64,000 nucleotides of DNA from JABDJL01 sp963664065 (lineage in GTDB: Bacteria; Pseudomonadota; Gammaproteobacteria; Xanthomonadales; SZUA-36), in NCBI GenBank assembly GCA_963664065.1, contig OY760942.1, positions 1,054,001 to 1,118,000 of the forward strand, read 5' to 3'. The position numbers were made by a program, and so were the translations under genes. Shown here piece by piece: positions 8,288 to 16,205 of the stretch (within the stretch, counting starts at the first letter, position 1; the number at the start of each line of letters is the position of its first letter). The notes under the pieces were generated by a model. The model had not been told where the DNA came from and did not search any database. It was given only the letters and a program-made list of their open reading frames with translations.

Positions 8288-9559
8288 CTATGCGAGATTC
8301 GTCAGGACACCTGCGATCGTCGCTGTCATCATGGTGGCCAGAGTCCCGCCCAGCAAAGCGCGTAACCCCAGCCTTGCGATATCACCACGCCGTTCTGGCG
8401 CCAGGCCACCGATTCCGCCAATCTGGATTGCGATCGAAGCGAAGTTGGCAAATCCACACAAGGCATAGGTCGAGATCAGAACAGCTTGCGGAGACAGGGT
8501 GTCCTTGATCTGGTTCAAGTGCGTGTAGGCCACGAATTCGGTGGCGATCGCCTTCTCACCGATCAGGCCGCCGACGATCTTTGCTTCCTCCCAGGGTACG
8601 CCGATGACCCAGGCCAGTGGCGACAGGATGTAACCGAGGATGGATGTCAAACTCAGCGGTTGTCCAATCACAGCCTCGATGCCTGTCCACTCACCCAGCC
8701 AATTCAGAGGCCAGTTGATCATCGCGATCAGGCCAAGGAAGGCCAGCAGCATTCCGCCCACATTCAGTGCGAGTTTGACACCGACCGCCGCGCCGTTGGC
8801 GGCGGCTTCGATGGGATTTCCGGCCGTTTTTTCCACATGCAAGGCCACGCTGCCCTTGGTCAGCGATTCTGCGATCTCGGGCCGAAGAATCTTGGCGATC
8901 ACGATGGTGGCCGGAGCTGCCATCACCGACGCCGCCAGCAGATGGCGGGCGTAGAACAATTGCTGCGCCTCGTCGTTGCCCCCGAGCATGGCGACATAGG
9001 CGGCCAGCACGGCGCCGGCGATGGTGGCCATGCCCGCGATCATCATCGTGAGTAATTCCGATTCCGTCATACGCGCGATATAGGGTCGCACCACCAGCGG
9101 CGCCTCGGTCTGTCCGACGAATACATTGGCCGCAACCGCCAGCGATTCGGAGCCGCTGACGTTCATGATTTTCTGCATCACCCAGGCCATGCCCTGAACG
9201 ACTTTCTGCATGATTCCGAGGTGATAAAGCACGCCCATCAGCGAGGCGAAGAAAATGATTGTCGGCAGCACCTGGAAAGCGAATACAAAGCCAAAGGTAT
9301 CAATGCGCGCCAGGTCGCCGAATATGAACGTGGCGCCGTGCAGCGCGAAACCGATAACGGTTACAAAGATACCACTAAGAAAACCGAAGAATTCTCGCCC
9401 GCCCGGAACCAGGATAACCATGATGGCGAAGGCCAGTTGCAGTCCGATGCCCGCTGCGACCAGTTTCCAGTCGGTGGTCTTGCGATCCATGGAAAACGCG
9501 AAAGCGATGGACAGCAGGACTGCCAGCCCGAAGACACCGAAAAGGATACTGCCAATCAT
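8288..9559 (-). CDS. Concentrative nucleoside transporter (CNT/NupC family)
   Basis: 423 residues, strongly hydrophobic throughout. It has the family order: N-terminal Nucleos_tra2_N-like segment, central gate domain and C-terminal domain. The conserved GQTEAPLV motif is at about residue 150, and SGSESLAVAANVFVGQTEAP lines the substrate site in this family. CNT proteins import nucleosides with sodium or proton symport across the inner membrane. The start at ATG 9559 gives the usual N-terminal hydrophobic helix. It lies downstream of the MATE gene on the same strand but is separated by a strong palindrome. Confidence 0.9.
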   Translation of the reverse strand: MIGSILFGVFGLAVLLSIAFAFSMDRKTTDWKLVAAGIGLQLAFAIMVILVPGGREFFGFLSGIFVTVIGFALHGATFIFGDLARIDTFGFVFAFQVLPTIIFFASLMGVLYHLGIMQKVVQGMAWVMQKIMNVSGSESLAVAANVFVGQTEAPLVVRPYIARMTESELLTMMIAGMATIAGAVLAAYVAMLGGNDEAQQLFYARHLLAASVMAAPATIVIAKILRPEIAESLTKGSVALHVEKTAGNPIEAAANGAAVGVKLALNVGGMLLAFLGLIAMINWPLNWLGEWTGIEAVIGQPLSLTSILGYILSPLAWVIGVPWEEAKIVGGLIGEKAIATEFVAYTHLNQIKDTLSPQAVLISTYALCGFANFASIAIQIGGIGGLAPERRGDIARLGLRALLGGTLATMMTATIAGVLTNLA

Positions 9560-9635
9560 GATGGGTTCCCGCCTGGATGGATTTTGTTGTGAAGCAATGT
9601 AATTGCTTTAAGGGGTGGTGGCAAATGCCCGGGGA

Positions 9636-9677
9636 TAGCGAGGTGGCGAGTTGGCTAGCCACCTCGCCACCTCGCTA
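9636..9677. repeat. Strong palindrome between the MATE and CNT genes
   Basis: Two 15-bp arms (9636-9650 and 9663-9677, starting TAGCGAGGTGGCGAG) enclose a smaller palindrome TGGCTAGCCA. It begins two bases after the MATE stop codon. There is no T-tract on either strand, so it is either a factor-aided terminator, an mRNA-stabilising hairpin or a REP-like element. No second copy was noticed in this window. Confidence 0.75.
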
Positions 9678-9678
9678 C

Positions 9679-11028
9679 CTAGATTTCAATATGTGCCCAT
9701 TTCCGCCCCCGCCATTGCTGTGCGGATACCAGTGCCTGCCCAACACGGTAAAAACCATTCATAATCCACACGCCCAGCAGCCCATATCCAAGCAATGGTC
9801 CTACGATGTAGGCGGCAGGGAGAAAAAATACCCACTGTGCAATCACGCTGATCCACATACTTCGACGGGTGTCACCCGCTCCGATCAACGCATTCATCAT
9901 CACCATACCCAGGGTATCGAAACTGATCATAGCCGCCCACAGGATCATCGGCAGATGTGCCAGGTCGCGGGTTTCGTTGTTGGTCAGGAATACGCCGAGT
10001 ATTGGCAGGGCAAGCGGTATCAGGATCATGCTGAGTACCAGCCCGTAGATAAATGTCATCACTGCCCCGTTCCATCCCCATTGGGCTGCGTCATCAACAT
10101 CTTTGCGCCCCAGGGCATTGCCTACCAGCGTTGTAGTCGCCAACGCGATGCCGAAAGCCGGGAGGATTGCGGTGATGTGGAATGTCATCAATACATTGAT
10201 GGCAGCCACCTCCTGCGTTCCAATTTTGCCGACGATCCACACCAAAGTTACCAGGCCCGCTGCAAAGAACAATTGCTGGATACTGGAGGGCAGCGAGAGC
10301 TTGAATTGCCGCCACAGCATGTTGTGCGAGGGAAGTTGGTGTAAAAAGCCTTTGTCGCTGGCGTGGCGTATTGCATAAAAGAAATACAGTGCGGTACCGA
10401 TATACAAGGCAATTGTCGTGGCCAACCCGGCGCCAAAAACCCCGAGTTCCGGGGCGCCCAGGTTGCCGAAAATCAGCACCCAGTTCAGGAAAATATTGAT
10501 GATGTGCATGACCACGATGGTGCGCAGGTAGATACCCGTCATGTGAATTGCGCTCCAATAACCGCGGAACGAGAAATTCATTCCGACCGCCATCATGCTG
10601 AGCAGGCGGACCTGAAGGTAGGGGACACCGAGTTCGGCAACTGCAGGATCACCGGTCAGGAATTTGAAAGCCCATGGTGTGGCGTGCCATAGGATAAAAC
10701 ACAGGGGAACACCGATCATCAGGGCCAGTATCAGGCCACCGTTCAAAGGCACGGCGGTTTCTGAATGGCGTTCTTCGCCCAGGCGCCGGGCAGCCAGCGC
10801 CTGCACACCCGCAGACAGGCCAATAATGAACGCAATAGCCATATAGTTGGAAAAACTGCCGATACCGGTAGCCGCCAGTGCTCTATCGCCGAGCCGGCCC
10901 ACCATGCCAATATCCTCCAGGTTGAGGATATTCTGCGACATCATGCCGCCCATAATGGGTAGCGCAATGGCCCAGATCGCTTTGCGCCGGTCCGGACGCG
11001 GAATCAGATTGAGTAAGCGTGCTGTCAT
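9679..11028 (-). CDS. MATE-family efflux transporter (NorM/DinF-like)
   Basis: 449 residues with about 12 membrane spans arranged as two similar halves. The N-terminus IWAIALPIMGGMMSQNIL and the motif VGRLGDRALAATGIG are typical of MATE proteins, which export cationic drugs and metabolites by sodium or proton antiport in the inner membrane. It starts 18 bp after prfC ends on the same strand and may be cotranscribed with it; a strong hairpin follows its stop. Substrate cannot be inferred. Confidence 0.9.
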   Translation of the reverse strand: MTARLLNLIPRPDRRKAIWAIALPIMGGMMSQNILNLEDIGMVGRLGDRALAATGIGSFSNYMAIAFIIGLSAGVQALAARRLGEERHSETAVPLNGGLILALMIGVPLCFILWHATPWAFKFLTGDPAVAELGVPYLQVRLLSMMAVGMNFSFRGYWSAIHMTGIYLRTIVVMHIINIFLNWVLIFGNLGAPELGVFGAGLATTIALYIGTALYFFYAIRHASDKGFLHQLPSHNMLWRQFKLSLPSSIQQLFFAAGLVTLVWIVGKIGTQEVAAINVLMTFHITAILPAFGIALATTTLVGNALGRKDVDDAAQWGWNGAVMTFIYGLVLSMILIPLALPILGVFLTNNETRDLAHLPMILWAAMISFDTLGMVMMNALIGAGDTRRSMWISVIAQWVFFLPAAYIVGPLLGYGLLGVWIMNGFYRVGQALVSAQQWRGRKWAHIEI

Positions 11029-11046
11029 GGATGAAACAAGGCTTGT

Positions 11047-12657
11047 TTAATCGGCAAACCGCAGGTTTTCACGGGTGTTTGCAAAACGAATATCCGGCCA
11101 GCGTTCCTCGGTTAACTGAAGGTTGACCCGGGTTGGTGCGAGGTAGACCAATTGATCCGCCGCATCCATCGCCAGATTATTCTGCAATCGATTTTTAAAG
11201 TCAGTAAGCATTTTTTCGTCTTCACACTGTACCCAGCGTGCCGTTTGTATGTTGACGTTTTCAAATGCCGAATCCACGCTATATTCATTTTTCAGCCGGT
11301 AGGAAACCACTTCGAACTGCAGTACACCCACCGCGCCCAGTATGAGGTCGTTACCCGTCAACGGCCGAAAAAACTGGGTGGCGCCTTCTTCTGAGAGTTG
11401 CAGGAGGCCTTTTCGCAAAGCTTTGAGCTTGAGCGGGTCTTTTAGCCGTGCACGGCGGAATAATTCAGGCGCAAAATTTGGAATGCCTGTGAATTGAAGC
11501 GCTTCACCCTCGCTGAAACTATCGCCAATTGATATCGTGCCATGATTGTGCAGGCCGATAATATCCCCCGGCCACGCCTCTTCCACGTGACCGCGGTCCT
11601 GGGCCATGAAGGTACGGGCATTGGCGATTTTGACGTCTTTACCCAGGCGCACATGGCGCATTTTCATGCCCTGGTAAAAGCGCCCTGAACACAGGCGCAT
11701 GAAAGCAATCCGATCGCGATGCATCGGGTCCATATTTGCCTGGATTTTGAATACAAAGCCGGTCAATGCAGGTTCTGAGGGTTCAACCGAACGACCCACT
11801 GTGGCGCGGGCGCCGGGCGGAGGAGCGTGTGCTACAAAGGCTTCGAGCAGTGGTGTTACCCCGAAATTATTAATCGCAGACCCGAAAAATACCGGTGTCT
11901 GGTGACCTGCCAGGTATTCCGCCGGATCAAATTGATGGCTGGCACCGCGCACCAGTTCTATTTCTTCTCGCAGGTCCTTTGCGTCTCTGCCAAGTCTCTC
12001 ATCGAGTAGCGGATTATCAATTCCCGGGATAATTTCTGCTTCCTGGGTGACGTAGTTTTTGCTGGATTCATATAAATGGATCTTGTCATCCAGCATGTGG
12101 TAGACGCCTTTGAGCCGCTGGCCCATACCAATAGGCCAGGTGACGGGTGCACAGTGGATGTTGAGCAGGGACTCGACTTCATCCAGTAGGTCAATGGGCT
12201 CGCGGCCTTCACGGTCGAGTTTGTTGATGAAGGTACAAATCGGCGTTTGCCGCAAGCGGCAGACTTCCATCAGCTTGATGGTGCGGGCTTCGACGCCTTT
12301 TGCACAGTCAATCACCATCAGGGCTGAATCCACTGCGGTCAGCGTGCGGTAGGTGTCTTCTGAGAAATCTGCATGGCCCGGTGTATCGAGCAGATTCACG
12401 ATGTAGTTCGAATAGCTGAACTGCATGACAGAACTGGTGACCGAAATCCCACGTTCTTTCTCCAGTTTCATCCAGTCGGAAGTGGCATGACGTGCAGCTT
12501 TCCTGGCTTTAACCGTGCCTGCCATCTTGATCGCCCCGCCAAACAGCAGGAGTTTTTCTGTCAGCGTGGTCTTACCCGCATCCGGGTGAGAAATAATGGC
12601 GAAGGTGCGTCTTCTTTCGATTTGCCACTTTTGATTTTGATTGGATAGTTCTGACAT
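11047..12657 (-). CDS. prfC: Peptide chain release factor 3
   Basis: 536 residues, the usual length. GTPase motifs are G1 SHPDAGKTT (about 23-31), G3 DTPGHADFSEDTYRT and G4 NKLDREG. The C-terminal elongation-factor-like domains end in RFANTRENLRF, the family's typical tail. RF3 uses GTP to remove RF1/RF2 from the ribosome after peptide release and also takes part in post-peptidyl-transfer quality control. It acts in the cytosol. No lesion is visible. Confidence 0.97.
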   Translation of the reverse strand: MSELSNQNQKWQIERRRTFAIISHPDAGKTTLTEKLLLFGGAIKMAGTVKARKAARHATSDWMKLEKERGISVTSSVMQFSYSNYIVNLLDTPGHADFSEDTYRTLTAVDSALMVIDCAKGVEARTIKLMEVCRLRQTPICTFINKLDREGREPIDLLDEVESLLNIHCAPVTWPIGMGQRLKGVYHMLDDKIHLYESSKNYVTQEAEIIPGIDNPLLDERLGRDAKDLREEIELVRGASHQFDPAEYLAGHQTPVFFGSAINNFGVTPLLEAFVAHAPPPGARATVGRSVEPSEPALTGFVFKIQANMDPMHRDRIAFMRLCSGRFYQGMKMRHVRLGKDVKIANARTFMAQDRGHVEEAWPGDIIGLHNHGTISIGDSFSEGEALQFTGIPNFAPELFRRARLKDPLKLKALRKGLLQLSEEGATQFFRPLTGNDLILGAVGVLQFEVVSYRLKNEYSVDSAFENVNIQTARWVQCEDEKMLTDFKNRLQNNLAMDAADQLVYLAPTRVNLQLTEERWPDIRFANTRENLRFAD

Positions 12658-12712
12658 GTGGTTTTATCGGCGCAGGCAAGCGCGCAATTCTACCAGAATG
12701 GTCGTTCCCGCC

Positions 12713-12747
12713 GCACATTCATTCGCGATCAGAGATCGCTCCCACAA
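12713..12747. repeat. REP-like intergenic hairpin
   Basis: GCGATCAGAGATCGC (12725-12739) is a 6-bp-stem palindrome within a TGTGGGAGCGATCTCTGATC context (minus-strand reading), resembling the GTGGGAGCG-type REP sequences of gammaproteobacteria. It lies between the M23 peptidase stop and the prfC start. Only one copy was seen here, so family membership is inference. Confidence 0.5.
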
Positions 12748-12764
12748 TCTACGCCACAGCAATT

Positions 12765-13748
12765 TTACGGTCGGGAAAGCACGCCGCTGATCTTGCCAAC
12801 ACCCTCGGGTGTCATGGCAGAGCCGCCCGGTTGGCGAAAGCGGAACGGAAGTGACTCCAATGCCAGTCCGGCATTGATCTGCACGACAAAATGCAGGTGC
12901 GGTCCGCTGCTGAAACCAGTGTTGCCGGATTTCGCAATCCATGTGCCTGCCGGCACTCTTGCGCCTGGATATATCCTTGCACTATTGGGCTGTAAATGTG
13001 CGTATACCGTCATGCTGCCATCATTGTGCAGCATGCGAATCCGGTTGGCCCTGTCGAGATAGCGTTCTTTCTGGTCACCACCGTGAAAGTCATCTTCAAC
13101 CTCCATCACGATACCGCTGCGGGTTGCCAGTACCGGAGTTCCCACCGGCATGACGATATCTACGGCATATCGATTGGCAGCATCTTTATGCGTGCTGTCG
13201 CCGTCAAAGCCCTGGCTGATGGGGTAATCTCTTCCCGCGGGAAAAGGCGGATAGAAGTCGATATTGTCGGGCAGTTCTTGCAATGGCCGTCCCGGTACCA
13301 GGGTATAAGCCATCTGGAAGCGGAAGCCCTGTTGAGGGTCATCGGCAGAAAAAGTGACTACTCGCTTTTCGGTTTGGCCCGGCAACATGGTTCGCGTGGG
13401 AAGGGGGGGGGGGGGGGGGGGGGGATCTGAGCGAATGTTTTCTGCGATCTTTAGCCTGAGTTCCAGTTCGGCAGGCCCGTGGTAATGGTTGAAGAACTCA
13501 TAAGACGGATTAAGTGTATTGCCGGTTTTTCTCATCGAGACCATGGCCCGTGGTTCGGCCGGAAGTTCGACAAACTCAAATTCAATATCAGCCTGGGGAG
13601 GCCTGTCACTGAAATGCCAGTTACCCTCCTCGTCCTGCCATTTGTAAAGGTCTCCGGCCAAAGTCAGTAATGGCACCACTGTCAGTAAAGCGGCAAGGGC
13701 CAGCCAGCGCCGGGATACGGGTGCAATCTCCGGGCTCATCATCAACAC
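12765..13748 (-). CDS. Secreted M23 metallopeptidase with DUF4124-like N-terminus and poly-proline linker
   Basis: 327 residues. A hydrophobic signal (about 14-31) is followed by a DUF4124-like segment YKWQDEEGNWHFSDRPP (about 35-51), a middle domain, and a C-terminal LytM/M23 domain. Zinc ligands look complete: H in STHKDAANRYAVD (about 187) with D seven residues on, and HLHF (about 285). M23 enzymes cut peptidoglycan cross-links in the periplasm. The linker SDPPPPPPPLP (about 108-118) is encoded by a run of 22 identical bases that could slip. The start overlaps the sdaA stop by 7 bp. Confidence 0.88.
   Translation of the reverse strand: MLMMSPEIAPVSRRWLALAALLTVVPLLTLAGDLYKWQDEEGNWHFSDRPPQADIEFEFVELPAEPRAMVSMRKTGNTLNPSYEFFNHYHGPAELELRLKIAENIRSDPPPPPPPLPTRTMLPGQTEKRVVTFSADDPQQGFRFQMAYTLVPGRPLQELPDNIDFYPPFPAGRDYPISQGFDGDSTHKDAANRYAVDIVMPVGTPVLATRSGIVMEVEDDFHGGDQKERYLDRANRIRMLHNDGSMTVYAHLQPNSARIYPGARVPAGTWIAKSGNTGFSSGPHLHFVVQINAGLALESLPFRFRQPGGSAMTPEGVGKISGVLSRP
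13403..13424. repeat. 22-G homopolymer inside the M23 peptidase gene
   Basis: An uninterrupted run of 22 G (C on the coding strand) encodes seven Pro plus the first base of a Leu codon. At the length given the frame is open. One gained or lost base would frameshift the gene before its catalytic domain. Confidence 0.9.
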
Positions 13749-15118
13749 TCAATCACGTTGACGGCAAGACCGCCCCGTGAAGTTTCCTTGTAATGGTTTT
13801 TCATGTCTGCGCCGGTATCACGCATGGTCTTGATTACCTCGTCCAGGGAAACTTTATGATGCCCGTCGCCCCTCATGGCCAGGCGCTGGGCATTGATCGC
13901 TTTGACCGAGCCCATCGCATTGCGTTCGATGCACGGTATCTGAACCAGTCCCCCTACGGGATCGCAGGTCAGGCCCAGGTTGTGTTCCATGCCGATCTCG
14001 GCGGCATTCTCTACCTGGTCCACACTGCCACCCAAGGCGGCAGTCAGCCCTCCCGCCGCCATTGAACAAGCCACGCCAACCTCGCCCTGGCAGCCCACCT
14101 CGGCGCCTGAAATGGAGGCGTTGAGCATGTATAGAATGCCAATTGCTCCCGCAGTGAGCAGGAATTCGATCACGCCCTGATCGTTGGCACCGGGAATGAA
14201 CCAGATGTAATAACTCAGTACCGCCGGGATAATACCGGCGGCACCGTTGGTGGGTGCGGTGACCACGCGCCCACCGGCCGCGTTTTCCTCGTTGACCGCC
14301 AGCGCGCAGAGGTTTACCCAGTCCAGCACGTGTAACGGGTCACTTTGATCAGGATCTGCCGACACCAGTGCATCGTAAAGTGCAGGTGCTCTTCGCTTGA
14401 CTTTCAGACCTCCCGGCAGGACGCCCGGGGTGCGATAGCCTCGTTCTATGCAGTCTTGCATGGCTTGCCAGATGGCCAGCAGGCCGGTCTCTATTTCCGC
14501 GCGGCTGCGCCAGCTTTGTTCATTGGCCATCATCATACCGGCGATGCTCAGACCCTGGTCTTTGCAATGTGCAAGTATTTGCTCAGCAGAGGAAAAGGGA
14601 AACGGAAGGATCGTTGTGTCTTCGACAATCCTGTCCTCGGCGGCTTCGTCTTCATTGACCACGAAACCACCACCAACAGAATAAAAATGCCGCTCTGAAA
14701 TCAATTCATCTGCACTGTTCCACGCTCTGAATCGCATACCGTTTGGATGATAGGGCAGGCTTTTCCGCTTGTTAAACAGCAAGTCTCTTTTTGCGGAAAA
14801 GTCGAGCGTGTGTGTGCCTGACAATTTGATCTTCCCGCTGCTTTCGATTTCTTCAAGAATGCCCGGAATGGTATCCGGGTCGATATTATCGGGAAGGCTC
14901 CCCTGTAAGCCCAGCATGACGGCCTTGTCTGTGCCGTGTCCGCGTCCCGTGTGCGCAAGTGAACCAAACAGCGTGGCCTGGACCTTTGTGGTCTGATCCA
15001 GCTTGTTGTTTTCAGCCAGGCGGATTACGAAAATACGGGCAGCGCGCATCGGGCCTACCGTATGTGAACTTGATGGGCCGATGCCTATCTTGAACAACTC
15101 GAATACGCTTACGGACAT
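13742..15118 (-). CDS. sdaA: L-serine dehydratase (L-serine ammonia-lyase), iron-sulfur type
   Basis: 458 residues from the ATG at 15118 (MSVSVFELFKIGIGPSSSHT); the longer upstream frame lacks family similarity. The beta domain (about 1-160) has IGPSSSHTVGPMRAA, and the alpha domain (about 185-455) has GCQGEVGVACSMAAGG and GLTCDPVGGLVQIPCIERN, whose cysteines bind the 4Fe-4S cluster. The enzyme deaminates L-serine to pyruvate and ammonia in the cytosol. Single-chain form as in E. coli SdaA/SdaB. Its stop overlaps the M23 gene start; the thioredoxin-fold gene diverges upstream. Confidence 0.96.
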   Translation of the reverse strand: MSVSVFELFKIGIGPSSSHTVGPMRAARIFVIRLAENNKLDQTTKVQATLFGSLAHTGRGHGTDKAVMLGLQGSLPDNIDPDTIPGILEEIESSGKIKLSGTHTLDFSAKRDLLFNKRKSLPYHPNGMRFRAWNSADELISERHFYSVGGGFVVNEDEAAEDRIVEDTTILPFPFSSAEQILAHCKDQGLSIAGMMMANEQSWRSRAEIETGLLAIWQAMQDCIERGYRTPGVLPGGLKVKRRAPALYDALVSADPDQSDPLHVLDWVNLCALAVNEENAAGGRVVTAPTNGAAGIIPAVLSYYIWFIPGANDQGVIEFLLTAGAIGILYMLNASISGAEVGCQGEVGVACSMAAGGLTAALGGSVDQVENAAEIGMEHNLGLTCDPVGGLVQIPCIERNAMGSVKAINAQRLAMRGDGHHKVSLDEVIKTMRDTGADMKNHYKETSRGGLAVNVIEC

Positions 15119-15203
15119 AGGCAACCGGTTCCCTGTGTTCGACGGGGGGAGATTTACCCGACACAATATACAGAGAACATCGCAAATAGAAAGTGTTTCT
15201 TTC

Positions 15204-15443
15204 ATGACCAAATTAAGGCTGTATTCGCGTCCCGATTGCCACCTTTGCGAAGTGGCAGACGCATTACTAGACAAATCCGGTGCCAGACCGGATATCGAGA
15301 GAGTCAATATTGAGGAAGATCTCACTCTGGTGCGCCGTTATGGCGAGAGCGTTCCGGTCCTTCAGCGCATGGACACCGAAGCCGAAATATTCTGGCCATT
15401 TGATGAAGCCGGGCTGGTCCGTTTTCTTAAAAACAAAAACTGA
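15204..15443 (+). CDS. Glutaredoxin-like protein (DUF836 type)
   Basis: 79 residues, thioredoxin fold. MTKLRLYSRPDCHLCE carries a CHLC redox pair at residues 12-15, followed by the beta-strand ERVNIEEDLTLVRRYG and the conserved cis-proline region SVPVLQR. Family members are small thiol-disulfide proteins of unknown partner. The start at ATG 15204 fits the domain; the longer upstream frame does not. It is divergent from sdaA with an 85-bp gap. Confidence 0.85.
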   Translation: MTKLRLYSRPDCHLCEVADALLDKSGARPDIERVNIEEDLTLVRRYGESVPVLQRMDTEAEIFWPFDEAGLVRFLKNKN

Positions 15444-15492
15444 AAAACTGATTTTCCGAGTGCCAGCAAGCCCTAACAAGTGCCAGCAAGTC

Positions 15493-15858
15493 CTAAGAAG
15501 TACCGTTGTTACTTCTGGAAGAATGCCCAAACAGACTATGAAATAATTCAACACACTTTTTGAAAGCTTCCTGGGCCCAGATACTCAGGCCTTTAAACAG
15601 GCCCTTGGTGCGCTCTTCTGTTTCCTTCATGTACAGACCGAGCAGGATGTAAGCAACCAGCGTGGCGAATGTGAAAAAGACACCCAGAACGATGGCTGTA
15701 GCCCGGAAAATCCAGACTTCTTGTTCAAAGCGACTTGCAAGTACGCTGCAGACACCCAGCACGATCGGCTGACCTTCACGTCCGTTCAGGTTTTCCTTGA
15801 TGCTTTCAAACAAGTTTTCAGTGCTCATGTCGTTTTCCCGGTATTTATCCTGATCCAT
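15493..15858 (-). CDS. PspC-domain membrane protein
   Basis: 121 residues. A soluble N-terminus (start either MDQDKY or MSTENLF at residue 11) is followed by a PspC-like segment GVCSVLASRFEQEVWIFRATAIVLGVFF with two membrane helices (about 45-80). An amphipathic tail follows. PspC proteins sense or relieve inner-membrane stress in the phage-shock response, but no other psp gene is adjacent, so the role is uncertain. Confidence 0.75.
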   Translation of the reverse strand: MDQDKYRENDMSTENLFESIKENLNGREGQPIVLGVCSVLASRFEQEVWIFRATAIVLGVFFTFATLVAYILLGLYMKETEERTKGLFKGLSIWAQEAFKKCVELFHSLFGHSSRSNNGTS

Positions 15859-16205
15859 ACATATTGTAAAGATGCAGGTTTATGCCAAATGTGCCGGAAG
15901 CCATGTATCGGTAATCAGCATCAATTGCCCGATTACCGGTTTCGTGACAAAACACTCTGCTAACTGATTGATATTAAACGAAAATAAATATCGTTATTTT
16001 AAAAGCATGTAAGCCGAAACGACATAGTCGATTCGATGGATTTTGCTCAATCGAAATTTTTATGGTTGACCTGGCGCCCGGCCACTGTTCAGTGATGGCA
16101 TGATCCGCCACGCATGGGGTATTTTCACCAACAGCTCAAAGCAGCTTCATTTATTGATGTGACAATAAATGAAGCTGGCCCCTTTTTGCAGTAGTCTCCA
16201 TATTG
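15859..16205. other. Intergenic region with one long hairpin, no gene seen
   Basis: About 345 bp between divergent genes. AT-rich stretches around 15960-16010 could hold promoters. The only clear structure is the 15-bp-stem hairpin at 16142-16177, 28 bp before the DAK-DegV start. Confidence 0.7.
16142..16177 (+). promoter_or_regulatory. Perfect 15-bp inverted repeat before the DAK-DegV operon
   Basis: CAGCTTCATTTATTG (16142-16156), a 6-base loop, and its exact reverse complement (16163-16177), then CCCCTTTTTG. It could be an attenuator or intrinsic terminator (stem plus short T5), or a dimeric repressor operator. Its position directly upstream of a lipid-metabolism operon favours a regulatory role. 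Confidence 0.6.
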
